DNA of 64,000 nt from Montanilutibacter psychrotolerans (GTDB lineage: Bacteria; Pseudomonadota; Gammaproteobacteria; Xanthomonadales; Xanthomonadaceae): assembly GCF_003719825.1 (NCBI RefSeq), contig NZ_RIBS01000005.1:186001-250000 (forward strand), read 5' to 3'. The translations under genes were made by a program, and so were the position numbers. Each line of letters begins with the position of its first letter. Within the stretch, counting starts at the first letter, position 1. Positions 20,392 through 29,459 of the stretch are shown piece after piece. The notes under the pieces are model-generated. The model was not told the origin of the DNA. It ran no database searches and worked only from the letters and a program-made list of their open reading frames with translations.

Positions 20392-20415
20392 AACGGCCCG
20401 CATGCGCGGGCCGTT
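20392..20415 (-). terminator. Terminator of the cytochrome c pair
   Basis: A perfect 10-bp stem (AACGGCCCGC / GCGGGCCGTT) with an ATGC loop. On the minus strand it is followed by TTTCGTTTTGTG, a fair T-rich tract. It lies 35 bases beyond the end of the second cytochrome gene. Confidence 0.8.
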
Positions 20416-20449
20416 CTGCTTGATTGGCGCGCGTGGCGCCAGTCGATGC

Positions 20450-20887
20450 TTACTCGATGCCGTGCAGATCGCGCAGCTGACCGGTGCGCGAGCCGAAGTA
20501 GGCTGCCAGGTCGGCAATCTGCTGATCGCTGAGTTCCTTGGCCTGGCTCGACATCAGGGCGTGCTCGCGCTTGCCGTCGCGGTAGCCCTGCAGTGCGTGC
20601 GCGATGTAGTCGTGGTACTGGCCGCCGAGCTTGGGGTAGGTCGGATCGATCGGGGCATTGCCTTCGGCGCCGTGGCAATCGACACAGGACTGGCCGGTGG
20701 CCTTGCCCTTGGTGCTGGCGAGCTTCTCGCCGGCGGCGACATGACCGGAGGGCAGGCCTGCCGAGGACGAGGTGGCATGCGCGGCTTCGGCGTGGTCGCC
20801 GGCAGCGGCGGCCGGTTCGTGCGATTCCTGCGAGCAACCCACGGTGAGCGCGGCGAGCAGGGCAATGGCGAGGTAACGAGTCGTCAT
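20450..20887 (-). CDS. Lipid-anchored c-type cytochrome
   Basis: A 145-residue single-haem class I cytochrome c. The signal peptide ends in a lipobox (LTVGC, cysteine about residue 18), then an Ala/His-rich linker, then a haem domain with CVDCH (CxxCH) and a distal methionine candidate in HALMSSQAKELSD. The fold resembles one half of cytochrome c4. Such proteins carry electrons in the periplasm, often to terminal oxidases. It directly follows another c-type cytochrome gene. A GTG start six codons upstream would overlap that gene's stop (GTGA); the ATG gives a better signal peptide. Confidence 0.85.
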   Translation of the reverse strand: MTTRYLAIALLAALTVGCSQESHEPAAAAGDHAEAAHATSSSAGLPSGHVAAGEKLASTKGKATGQSCVDCHGAEGNAPIDPTYPKLGGQYHDYIAHALQGYRDGKREHALMSSQAKELSDQQIADLAAYFGSRTGQLRDLHGIE

Positions 20888-20901
20888 GGGCTTGGGCTCA
20901 C

Positions 20902-21285
20902 TCACTTCAGGGTCGACAGGAAGGCGGCAATGTCGGCGATGTCCTGGTCAGAGAAGCTCTGCGCCTGGGCCTGCATCGTCGGGTGCTTGCGCGTGCCCTT
21001 CTTGTAGTCGGTGAGTGCGTTGGTCAGGTACGCCGTTGACTGGCCGCCGATACGCGGCACGTGGTAGTTCGGGTAGGCGTTCTTGTAGCCCTCGACGCCG
21101 TGACAACCCTGGCAGGTGTACGTTAGCTGCCTGCCGGTCTCGGCATTGCCGGTCGGCGCGGTTGCGGTGGACGCCGCGGCGGCGGCCGGGGCGGTGGTGG
21201 CCGGTGCAGCCGGGGCCTGGGCAAGCGCTGCGAAGGCAGCGGTGGTCAGGGCCAAGCAGGCGGCGATCGTCAGCGGTCGCATCAT
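20902..21285 (-). CDS. Soluble periplasmic c-type cytochrome (c4-like half)
   Basis: A 127-residue single-haem cytochrome with a cleavable signal peptide (MMRPLTIAACLALTTAAFAALAQA), an Ala/Thr-rich linker, the haem site CQGCH and a distal methionine in HPTMQAQAQSFSDQD. It closely resembles the downstream gene product in its haem domain (YPNYHVPRIGGQ against YPKLGGQ). The two genes together look like a split or duplicated cytochrome c4: one soluble and one lipid-anchored. They overlap or nearly overlap and share the terminator at 20392-20415. Which oxidase or reductase they serve cannot be seen here. Confidence 0.87.
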   Translation of the reverse strand: MMRPLTIAACLALTTAAFAALAQAPAAPATTAPAAAAASTATAPTGNAETGRQLTYTCQGCHGVEGYKNAYPNYHVPRIGGQSTAYLTNALTDYKKGTRKHPTMQAQAQSFSDQDIADIAAFLSTLK

Positions 21286-21545
21286 GTCGTAGTCCGCAAT
21301 CTCGTATGGCTAGCGAAGGGCTTGTAGCTGGCTGCGCGTGGCTGGCATGGCTGCCGGGGCCGCGCATAAGTGACGAAGTATAGCTTGCGACGCTCGCGCT
21401 TCGTAGCCGTGCCGACGGGCGCCTCCCGTTTGGCTGGACGACGGTCACCATGACCTTCGGCGGATGGAGATGTCGGAAGTCGGTGATATACCTATCTACA
21501 ACACCGGCATACGCCGAACCCCAGCCTATCCAGGACTCTCCGGAC

Positions 21546-22688
21546 ATGATCCGACAGCACATTTCGCAAGGACAGGGAATCGTCCGCACTTCCGCCCTCG
21601 TACTGGCTTGCCTGCTCGCGCTGGGCGCCTGCAACGGGAAGGGCCCCGGAGAGGCTCAGGCCAAGGCCGCCGAAGAGAACAAGGTCGAAGCGGTTCCGGT
21701 CGAGGTCGCCAAGGCCAGCCGCCGCGAGATCGCCGCCAGCTACACCGGCACGGCACCGCTGGAAGCACGCGCCGAGTCGCAGGTGGTCGCCAAGACCTCG
21801 GGCGTCGCGCTGTCGGTGCTGGTCGAGGAAGGCCAGATGGTGCAGGCTGGGCAGACCCTGGTGCGCCTGGATGCCGAGCGCGCGGCCCTGCAGGTCGAAC
21901 AGACCGCCGCGCAGATGCACAAGCTCGAGAACAACTACGCCCGGTCCAGCCAGCTGGCCCAGCAGAAGCTGGTCAGCGCCAGCGACCACGATCAGATCCG
22001 CTACGACCTTGAGAACCTGCGTGCCGCGCACCGCATGGCCCGTCTGGAGCTGTCGTACGCCAACGTGACCGCGCCGATCTCGGGCGTGGTTGCCTCGCGT
22101 TCGATCAAGACCGGCAACTTCGTGCAGATCAACACGCCGATCTTCCGCATCGTCGACGTCTCGCAGCTGGAAGCCACCCTCAACGTGCCCGAGCGCGAGC
22201 TGGCCACGCTCAAGGCCGGTCTGCCCGTGCAGCTGCAGGTCGATGCGCTGCCGGGCCAGACGTTCACCGGCAGCGTCGATCGCGTCTCGCCCGTCGTGGA
22301 TTCGGGCAGCGGCACGTTCCGCGTGGTGTGTTCGTTCGACGGCGGCGGCGTGCTGCAGCCGGGCATGTTCGGACGCATCGGCATCGCCTACGACCAGCGC
22401 AACAACGCCCTCGTGGTGCCGCGCGCGGCGCTGCTCGATGGCGAAGCCGACCAGGCCGTGTACGTGGTGCGTGACGGCAAGGTCGCGCGCACGACCGTGA
22501 AGCTGGGCTACCTCGATGGTGCCTGGGCCGAGATCCGCGAAGGCGTGAAGGAAGGCGAACAGGTGGTCGTGGCTGGCAAGGCAGCGTTGCGTGACGGCAC
22601 CGTCGTGCAGGTGCTCGCACAGGCCACCGCGGCGGTTGCCGCCGCCGCCAAGCCGGCGGCCGCCAAGCCCGCTGCCGAACAGCACTAA
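21546..22688 (+). CDS. RND efflux periplasmic adaptor (MFP) lipoprotein
   Basis: Membrane-fusion protein joining an RND pump to an outer-membrane channel. The protein has 380 residues. The signal sequence ends in lipobox LGAC (Cys about residue 23). Two half lipoyl motifs flank a short alpha-hairpin (EEGQMVQAGQTLVRLD, then LSYANVTAPISGVVASR), and beta-barrel and membrane-proximal regions follow. The start is the ATG opening MIRQHISQG. It is followed 14 bases later by two pump genes. No TolC-type gene is in the operon, so an external channel is presumably shared. Substrates cannot be deduced. Confidence 0.9.
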   Translation: MIRQHISQGQGIVRTSALVLACLLALGACNGKGPGEAQAKAAEENKVEAVPVEVAKASRREIAASYTGTAPLEARAESQVVAKTSGVALSVLVEEGQMVQAGQTLVRLDAERAALQVEQTAAQMHKLENNYARSSQLAQQKLVSASDHDQIRYDLENLRAAHRMARLELSYANVTAPISGVVASRSIKTGNFVQINTPIFRIVDVSQLEATLNVPERELATLKAGLPVQLQVDALPGQTFTGSVDRVSPVVDSGSGTFRVVCSFDGGGVLQPGMFGRIGIAYDQRNNALVVPRAALLDGEADQAVYVVRDGKVARTTVKLGYLDGAWAEIREGVKEGEQVVVAGKAALRDGTVVQVLAQATAAVAAAAKPAAAKPAAEQH

Positions 22689-22702
22689 GCCCGGAGACCA
22701 CC

Positions 22703-25700
22703 GTGAGCGAGCCCAAACACCCGGCGCCACCCGCCGAGCACGGACACGCGTCCGCCGGCTTCAACCTCGTCGAATTCTCCACGCGTCGCCGCGTCACCGT
22801 GGCGATGTTCTGGATCACGATGTTCCTGTTCGGTGGCCTGGCGCTGATGTCGCTCAAGGTCAACCTGCTGCCCGATCTGAGCTACCCGACGTTGACGGTG
22901 CGCACCGAATACGTCGGTGCGGCACCTTCCGAAATCGAGACGCTGATTTCCGAGCCCGTCGAGGAAGCGGTCGGCGTGGTGAAGGGCCTGCGCAAGCTGA
23001 AGTCGGTGTCGCGTACCGGACAGAGCGACATCGTGCTCGAGTTCGCCTGGGGCACCGACATGGACCAGGCCAGCCTGGACGTGCGCGACAAGATGGAAGT
23101 GCTGCAGTTGCCACTGGAGGCCAAGGCGCCGGTGCTGCTGCGTTTCAACCCGTCCACCGAGCCGGTGTTGCGCCTGGCCCTGTCGAGCAAGCTGGACAAC
23201 GGCGCACCGAGCGAGGCGTCGATTGCGCGCCTGACCGCGTTGCGCCGTTATGCCGAGGATGAACTCAAGAAGCGCCTCGAACCCGTCGAGGGCGTCGCCG
23301 CGGTCAAGGTGGGTGGCGGTCTCGAGGACGAAGTCCAGATCGACATCGACCAGCAGAAGCTGGCCCAGCTGGGACTGCCGATCGACACGGTGATCACCCG
23401 CCTGCAGCAGGAGAACATCAACGCCTCCGGTGGTCGCCTCGAAGAGGGCTCGCAGCGCTACCTGGTGCGCACGGTCAACCAGTTCGCCAATGTGGCCGAA
23501 ATCGGCGAGATGCTGGTGACCACGCGTTCGGCGTCTGGAGGCGACGCGCAGAGTGCCGCAGAGCAGATGGCGCGCGTAGCCGCCGCTACCGGTGATGCCA
23601 GCGCAATGGCCGCGGCGGCTTCGGTGCAGAGCGCGTCGTCGGGCAGCGGCGCCGCCGCTGGCGGCATGCCGGTGCGTTTGAAGGACGTCGCCGTGGTCCG
23701 CCAGGGCTACAAGGAGCGCGAGGCGATCATCCGCCTGGGCGGCACCGAAGCGGTCGAGCTGGCGATCTACAAGGAAGGCGATGCGAACACCGTGGCCACC
23801 GCCGATGCCATCCAGGAGCGGCTGACCGCGCTGAAGGAGCAACTGCCCAAGGACATCGAGATCTCGACCATCGATGACCAGTCGCAGTTCATCCGCCACG
23901 CAATCGCCGACGTGAAGAAGGACGCGGTAATCGGCGGCCTGCTGGCGATCCTGATCATCTTCCTGTTCCTGCGCGACGGCTGGAGCACGTTCGTTGTCGG
24001 CCTGTCGCTGCCGGTGTCGATCGTGGCGACATTCTTCTTCATGGACCAGTTCGGCCTGAGCCTCAACGTGATGTCGCTCGGCGGCCTCGCACTGGCGACC
24101 GGCCTGGTGGTGGACGACTCCATCGTCGTGCTCGAAAGCATCGCCAAGGCGCGCGAGCGCGGCCTGGGCATCCTCGAGGCCGCGATCACCGGCACCCGCG
24201 AAGTCAGCATGGCGGTGGTCGCGTCGACCTTGACCACCATCGCCGTGTTCCTGCCGCTGGTGTTCGTCGAAGGCATCGCCGGCCAGCTGTTCCGCGACCA
24301 GGCATTGACCGTCGCGCTCGCGATCGGCATTTCGCTGGTCGTGTCGATGACGCTGATTCCGATGCTGAGCGCCTTCAAGGGCCGTGCGCCGATGGCGTTC
24401 CCCGAAGAAGATCCGCATCCGCAGTGGCGCCCGACCTCGCGCGTGCTGAAGCCGTTGGCCGCCGTCGAACACGGCGTCAGCGCCGGCTTCCGCGGTGGTG
24501 CGTTCGGCCTGGCGTGGGCGTTCCTGCGTGCATGGCGGGGTCTGGTGGCAGTCGTCGGGCCGGTGATGCGCAAGGCCAGCGACATCGCGATGGCGCCGTA
24601 CGGCCGCGCCGAACGCAGTTACCTCAGGGTCCTGCCGGCCGCCCTCGCGCGTCCCGGCCTGGTGCTTGGCGCGGCAACGGCGGTGTTCGTGCTGACATTG
24701 ATGGCGGTGCCGCTGCTGGGTAGCGACCTGATCCCGCAATTGGCGCAGGACCGCTTCGAGATGACCGTCAAACTGCCGCCGGGCACGCCGTTGCGCGAGA
24801 CCGATGCGCTGGTGTCCCAGCTGCAGCGCAAGCATGCCAAGGACGATGGCGTGGCCTCGCTGTACGGCGTCAGCGGCAGCGGCACGCGGCTCGACGCCAA
24901 CCCCACCGAGAGCGGCGAGAACATCGGCAAGCTCACCGTGGTGATGGCCGATGGCGGCAACAAGAAGGTCGAGGCGGCTGAGACCGAGCGGCTGCGCGAG
25001 ACGATGCGCGAGCATCCGTCTGCACAGGTCGACTTCGGCCGCCCGGAACTCTTCAGCTTCTCCACGCCACTGGAAATCGAACTGCGTGGCCAGGATCTGA
25101 AGACCATCGAGCAGGCCGGCAAGCAGATGGCCGAGATGCTGCGCGGTAACCCGCACTATGCCGACGTCAAGTCGACGGTCGAGCAGGGCTTCCCGGAGAT
25201 CCAGATCCGCTTTGACCAGGATCGCGCCGGTGCGCTGGGCCTTACCACGCGGCAGATCGCCGACGCGGTGGTCAAGAAGGTGCGCGGTGAAGTGGCCACG
25301 CGTTACAGCTTCCGCGACCGCAAGATCGACGTGCTGGTGCGTGCCCGCGAAAGCGACCGTGCCTCGCTCGACGACATCCGCCGCCTGATCGTGAATCCCG
25401 GCAGCAGCCGTCCGGTGACGCTGGACTCGGTGGCCGAAGTCAACACCACCACCGGTCCCAGCGAGATCCACCGCGCCGACCAGGTGCGTGTGGCGATCGT
25501 CTCGGCGAACCTGCGCGACATCGATCTGGGCGGTGCGGTGAGTGAAGTGGAGGCCATGGTCGCGGCCAAGCCGCTCAGCGCCGAGGTGCAGATGCACATC
25601 GGTGGCCAGGGCGCCGAACTGGCCGAATCGGTGCGCTCGCTGCTGTTCGCGTTCGCGCTCGCGGTGTTCCTGGTCTACCTGGTGATGGCGTCGCAGTTCG

Positions 25701-26215
25701 AGTCGCTGCTGCACCCGTTCGTGATCCTGTTCACCATCCCGCTGGCGATGGTCGGTGCGGTACTGGCGTTGCTGATGACCGGATCGACGGTGTCGGTGGT
25801 CGTGTTCATCGGCCTGATCCTGCTGGTGGGACTGGTGACCAAGAACGCGATCATCCTGATCGACAAGGTCAACCAGCTTCGCGAGGCCGGCGTGGCCAAG
25901 CAGGAAGCGCTGGTCGAGGGTGCGCGTTCGCGCCTGCGGCCGATCATCATGACCACGATGTGCACGCTGTTCGGCTTCCTGCCGCTCGCACTGGCGATGG
26001 GCGAGGGTGCCGAAGTGCGTTCGCCGATGGCCATCACCGTGATCGGTGGCCTGCTGGTGTCGACGCTGCTGACGCTGCTGGTGATCCCGGTGGTGTACGA
26101 CCGCCTCGATCGTCGTGCCGACGAGCACTACCGCGCACGCGGCCGCCGCCATGCCGGCGCCGACGCCGCGTCGCCAACGCCGGCCAATGGACTGGCGGGG
26201 GAGGCTGACGCATGA
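22703..26215 (+). CDS. RND efflux permease 1
   Basis: Inner-membrane proton-driven multidrug exporter of the AcrB/MdtC superfamily, 1170 residues, about 12 transmembrane helices. The N-terminus VEFSTRRRVTVAMFWITM is helix 1. TM4 carries the proton-relay pair in GLVVDDSIVVLESI. GLILLVGLVTKNAIILIDKVNQ is the second-half equivalent. It is longer than AcrB (1049), partly through an Ala/Ser-rich insert at about residues 275-325 in the first periplasmic loop and a second insert before TM7 (about 575-640). It overlaps the second pump gene by four bases (ATGA), so both are translated together. Confidence 0.9.
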   Translation: MSEPKHPAPPAEHGHASAGFNLVEFSTRRRVTVAMFWITMFLFGGLALMSLKVNLLPDLSYPTLTVRTEYVGAAPSEIETLISEPVEEAVGVVKGLRKLKSVSRTGQSDIVLEFAWGTDMDQASLDVRDKMEVLQLPLEAKAPVLLRFNPSTEPVLRLALSSKLDNGAPSEASIARLTALRRYAEDELKKRLEPVEGVAAVKVGGGLEDEVQIDIDQQKLAQLGLPIDTVITRLQQENINASGGRLEEGSQRYLVRTVNQFANVAEIGEMLVTTRSASGGDAQSAAEQMARVAAATGDASAMAAAASVQSASSGSGAAAGGMPVRLKDVAVVRQGYKEREAIIRLGGTEAVELAIYKEGDANTVATADAIQERLTALKEQLPKDIEISTIDDQSQFIRHAIADVKKDAVIGGLLAILIIFLFLRDGWSTFVVGLSLPVSIVATFFFMDQFGLSLNVMSLGGLALATGLVVDDSIVVLESIAKARERGLGILEAAITGTREVSMAVVASTLTTIAVFLPLVFVEGIAGQLFRDQALTVALAIGISLVVSMTLIPMLSAFKGRAPMAFPEEDPHPQWRPTSRVLKPLAAVEHGVSAGFRGGAFGLAWAFLRAWRGLVAVVGPVMRKASDIAMAPYGRAERSYLRVLPAALARPGLVLGAATAVFVLTLMAVPLLGSDLIPQLAQDRFEMTVKLPPGTPLRETDALVSQLQRKHAKDDGVASLYGVSGSGTRLDANPTESGENIGKLTVVMADGGNKKVEAAETERLRETMREHPSAQVDFGRPELFSFSTPLEIELRGQDLKTIEQAGKQMAEMLRGNPHYADVKSTVEQGFPEIQIRFDQDRAGALGLTTRQIADAVVKKVRGEVATRYSFRDRKIDVLVRARESDRASLDDIRRLIVNPGSSRPVTLDSVAEVNTTTGPSEIHRADQVRVAIVSANLRDIDLGGAVSEVEAMVAAKPLSAEVQMHIGGQGAELAESVRSLLFAFALAVFLVYLVMASQFESLLHPFVILFTIPLAMVGAVLALLMTGSTVSVVVFIGLILLVGLVTKNAIILIDKVNQLREAGVAKQEALVEGARSRLRPIIMTTMCTLFGFLPLALAMGEGAEVRSPMAITVIGGLLVSTLLTLLVIPVVYDRLDRRADEHYRARGRRHAGADAASPTPANGLAGEADA

Positions 26216-29200
26216 GCATCGCCGAGCTGAGCATCCGCAGGCCCGTCTCGGCGATCATGCTGTTCGTGTCGCTGGTGGTGGTCGGGCTGATCGCGGCGGT
26301 GCGGTTGCCGCTGGAGTCGTTCCCCGACATCACCGCGCCGTACCTGGTGGTGTCGCTGCCTTACAGCGGGTCGACGCCCGACGAGATCGAACGCACGGTG
26401 CTGCGCCCGGCCGAGGAAGCGCTGGCAACCATGACCGGCATCAAGCGGCTGATGGGCAACGCCCAGGCGGACGCGGCGCAGGTGGTGCTGGAGTTCTCCG
26501 ACTGGGACCGCGACATCTCCATTGCCGCCTCCGACGCACGCGAGCGGCTCGATGCCGTGCGCGAGCAGTTCCCCGAGGACCTGCGTCGCTACCTGGTGTT
26601 CAAGGCCTGGTCGAGCAACGACGAGGCGGTGTTGCGCGTGCGCCTGGCCGGCAACATGGACCTCAGTCGCGAGTACGAGCTGATCGATCGCGAGTTCAAG
26701 CGGCGTATCGAACGCGTGCCCGGCGTGGCCCGCGTCGAGATCGCCGGCGCCGCACCGAACGAGGTCGAGGTGGCGATCCTTCCCGATCGCCTGACCGCGC
26801 ACAACCTGGGCATCAACGAGATCGAAGAACGCCTGCGCGCGGTCAACTTCTCCGTGTCGGCCGGGCAGATCGAGGACGGTGGTCGCCGTCTTCGGGTCCA
26901 GCCGCAGGGCGAACTCACCGAGCTCTCGCAACTGCGTGACGTCGTCCTCAACGACAGCGGCGTGCGCCTGGGCGACATCGCCGACGTGCGCCTGAAGCAG
27001 GCGCGCGTTGACACCGCACGCCGGCTCGATGGCCGGCCGGCGGTGGGCCTGGAGATCTTCAAGGAGCAGACCGCCAACCTGGTTGAAGTGTCGCGGTTGT
27101 CGCTGGAAGAGATCGAGAAGATCCGCCAGACGCCCGCGATGCGGGACGTGGACATCAAGATCATCCAGAACCAGGGCGCCGAGGTGACCACCTCGCTGAC
27201 CGAGCTGGCAGAGGCGGGTGGCGTCGGCCTGTTGCTGTCGATGGCCGTGCTGTTCTTCTTCCTGCGCCACTGGCCGTCCACGCTCATGGTGACCCTGGCG
27301 ATCCCGATCTGCTTCGTGATGACGCTGGGCTTCATGTACTTCGTCGGCGTCACGCTCAACATCCTGTCGATGATGGGTCTGCTGTTGGCCGTGGGCATGC
27401 TGGTCGACAACGCCGTCGTGGTTGTCGAAAGCATCTACCAGGAACGCGAGCGCATGCCCGGTCAACCGGTGCAGGCCTCGATCGTGGGCACCCGCAACGT
27501 CGCGATCGCGCTGTCGGCCGGCACCCTGTGCCACTGCATCGTGTTCGTGCCCAACCTGTTTGGCACCACCAACCAGATCAGCATCTTCATGACCCAGATC
27601 GCGATCACCATCTCGGTGTCGCTGCTGGCGTCGTGGCTGGTGGCGGTCAGCCTGATCCCGATGCTGTCGGCACGGATGAAGACGCCGCCGGCGGTTGCCT
27701 CGCATGGCGGATTGATCCGGCGCATGCAGGATCGGTATGCGCGTCTGCTGCGCTGGTCGCTGGAGCATCGCGGCAAGAGCATCATTGGCATGATGCTGAT
27801 CGTGGCGGTCAGCGTTTTCCCGATGACCCAGACCAAGTTCGACATGTTCGGCGGCGAAGACGACAACGAAGTCAACGTCTACTACCAGTGGAACGGCAGT
27901 TACACCAAGGAGCAGATGGGCGTCGAGGTGCTGCGCGTCGAGAACTTCCTGGAAACCAACCGCAAGCGCTTCAACATCAAGCAGATCTACTCGTTCTTCA
28001 GCGAGGGTGGTGGCGGCGACGCCGGCACCATGGTCACCTTTGCTGAGGGGGCCGGCGAGATCAAGCCGCTGGTCGACAAGATCAGCAAGGAACTGCCGAA
28101 GTCGGCGCGCGCGAAGATCGGTATCGGCAACGACGGTGGCGGCCCGGGCGGCGGCGACAAGGAAGTGCAGGTCGAGCTGGTTGGCGATTCGACCAAGGTG
28201 CTGGCCGCCATCGCACAGGACATCGTGCCGATTCTGGCGCGCAACAAGGAACTGCGCGATGTGCGCATCGATGCGGGCGACCAGAGCGGCGAGTTGACCG
28301 TTCGCGTCGACCGCGAGCGTGCCGCTTCGTTCGGCTTCAGCGTGCAGCAGGTGTCGAGCTTCGTTGGCCTGGCGTTGCGCGGTGCGCAGTTGCGTGAGTT
28401 CCGTCGCGGCGACGAGGAAGTGCCGGTGTGGGTGCGCTTCGCCGGTGCCGAGCACTTCGGCATGGCGGACGTGGCGGCGTTCACGGTGCGCGCGCCCGAT
28501 GGCCGCAACGTGCCGCTGCTGAGCATGGTCGACGTCCAGGTCACGCCCAGCGCCACGCAGATCAACCGCACCAATCGCCAGACGACGTTGACACTGAAGG
28601 CCAGCCTTGCCGGCAAGACCACCGTGCCGGAAGCCCGCAAGCTGCTTGAAGGCACGCTCAAGACCATCGCGTTCCCGGATGGCTACGGCTACTCCTTCGA
28701 CGGCAGCGCGTTCCAGCGCGAAGACGAAGCCAGCGCGCAGATGATGTTCAACCTGCTGATCGCGCTGGTGATGATCTACGTGGTGATGGCGGCGGTGTTC
28801 GAATCGCTGTTGTTCCCCTCGGCGATCATGAGCTGCGTGGTGTTCTCGATCTTCGGCGTGTTCTGGCTGTTCTGGCTGACCGGTACGTCGTTCTCGATCA
28901 TGGCCTTCATCGGCATCCTGGTGCTGATGGGCGTGGTGGTGAACAACGGCATCGTGATGATCGAGCACATCAACAACCTGCGTCGACGCGGACTGTCGCG
29001 CACCGATGCGCTGGTGGAAGGCAGTCGCGAACGCCTGCGCCCGATCCTGATGACGATGGGCACGGCGATCCTGGCGATGGTGCCGATCTCGATCGCCAAC
29101 AGCGACGTCGGCAGCGACGGCCCGCCGTACTACGTGATGGCGCGTGCGATCGCCGGTGGCCTGGCGTTCTCGACGGTGATCAGCCTGCTGTTCCTGCCGA

Positions 29201-29346
29201 CCATCTACGCGATGCTCGACGATCTCAGCACTGGCACGAAGCGCACGCTTGCACGGGCGCGGCGTCGCCGCGGCGAATCCCCGGTGAGCGATGCCGGCGA
29301 TGCGACCGACGGCGGTGCGACCGACGGCGATGCGGTGCCGGTCTGA
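26212..29346 (+). CDS. RND efflux permease 2
   Basis: A second, clearly different RND pump of 1044 residues. It begins MSIAELSIRRPVSAIMLF as helix 1 and has the TM4 motif VGMLVDNAVVVVESIYQ and GILVLMGVVVNNGIVMIEHIN. TM4 has a single Asp (VDN) where pump 1 has DD. Two different permeases behind one adaptor recall MdtABC of E. coli, in which MdtB and MdtC form a mixed trimer and only one of them carries the drug. That parallel is from the family, not shown here. The C-terminal tail contains short ATDG-type repeats. A hairpin follows the stop. Confidence 0.9.
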   Translation: MSIAELSIRRPVSAIMLFVSLVVVGLIAAVRLPLESFPDITAPYLVVSLPYSGSTPDEIERTVLRPAEEALATMTGIKRLMGNAQADAAQVVLEFSDWDRDISIAASDARERLDAVREQFPEDLRRYLVFKAWSSNDEAVLRVRLAGNMDLSREYELIDREFKRRIERVPGVARVEIAGAAPNEVEVAILPDRLTAHNLGINEIEERLRAVNFSVSAGQIEDGGRRLRVQPQGELTELSQLRDVVLNDSGVRLGDIADVRLKQARVDTARRLDGRPAVGLEIFKEQTANLVEVSRLSLEEIEKIRQTPAMRDVDIKIIQNQGAEVTTSLTELAEAGGVGLLLSMAVLFFFLRHWPSTLMVTLAIPICFVMTLGFMYFVGVTLNILSMMGLLLAVGMLVDNAVVVVESIYQERERMPGQPVQASIVGTRNVAIALSAGTLCHCIVFVPNLFGTTNQISIFMTQIAITISVSLLASWLVAVSLIPMLSARMKTPPAVASHGGLIRRMQDRYARLLRWSLEHRGKSIIGMMLIVAVSVFPMTQTKFDMFGGEDDNEVNVYYQWNGSYTKEQMGVEVLRVENFLETNRKRFNIKQIYSFFSEGGGGDAGTMVTFAEGAGEIKPLVDKISKELPKSARAKIGIGNDGGGPGGGDKEVQVELVGDSTKVLAAIAQDIVPILARNKELRDVRIDAGDQSGELTVRVDRERAASFGFSVQQVSSFVGLALRGAQLREFRRGDEEVPVWVRFAGAEHFGMADVAAFTVRAPDGRNVPLLSMVDVQVTPSATQINRTNRQTTLTLKASLAGKTTVPEARKLLEGTLKTIAFPDGYGYSFDGSAFQREDEASAQMMFNLLIALVMIYVVMAAVFESLLFPSAIMSCVVFSIFGVFWLFWLTGTSFSIMAFIGILVLMGVVVNNGIVMIEHINNLRRRGLSRTDALVEGSRERLRPILMTMGTAILAMVPISIANSDVGSDGPPYYVMARAIAGGLAFSTVISLLFLPTIYAMLDDLSTGTKRTLARARRRRGESPVSDAGDATDGGATDGDAVPV

Positions 29347-29359
29347 CCGGGCACCGTTC

Positions 29360-29390
29360 GGAGGCTATCGGCGTGATGCCGGTAGCCTCC
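29360..29390 (+). terminator. Hairpin after the RND operon
   Basis: A 13-bp stem (GGAGGCTATCGGC / GCCGGTAGCCTCC, one G-T pair) with a GTGAT loop, 14 bases after the stop. There is no T tract. Confidence 0.5.
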
Positions 29391-29435
29391 GGACGCACCT
29401 GAAGAAGGCAAGCGTTGCCTGCGCAGGATTCGAAT

Positions 29436-29456
29436 GGGCCGGCATCGCGCCGGCCC
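29436..29456 (-). terminator. Hairpin after sbcB
   Basis: An 8-bp stem GGGCCGGC / GCCGGCCC with a five-base loop, lying just beyond the sbcB stop on the minus strand. There is no T tract. Confidence 0.45.
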
Positions 29457-29459
29457 GGT

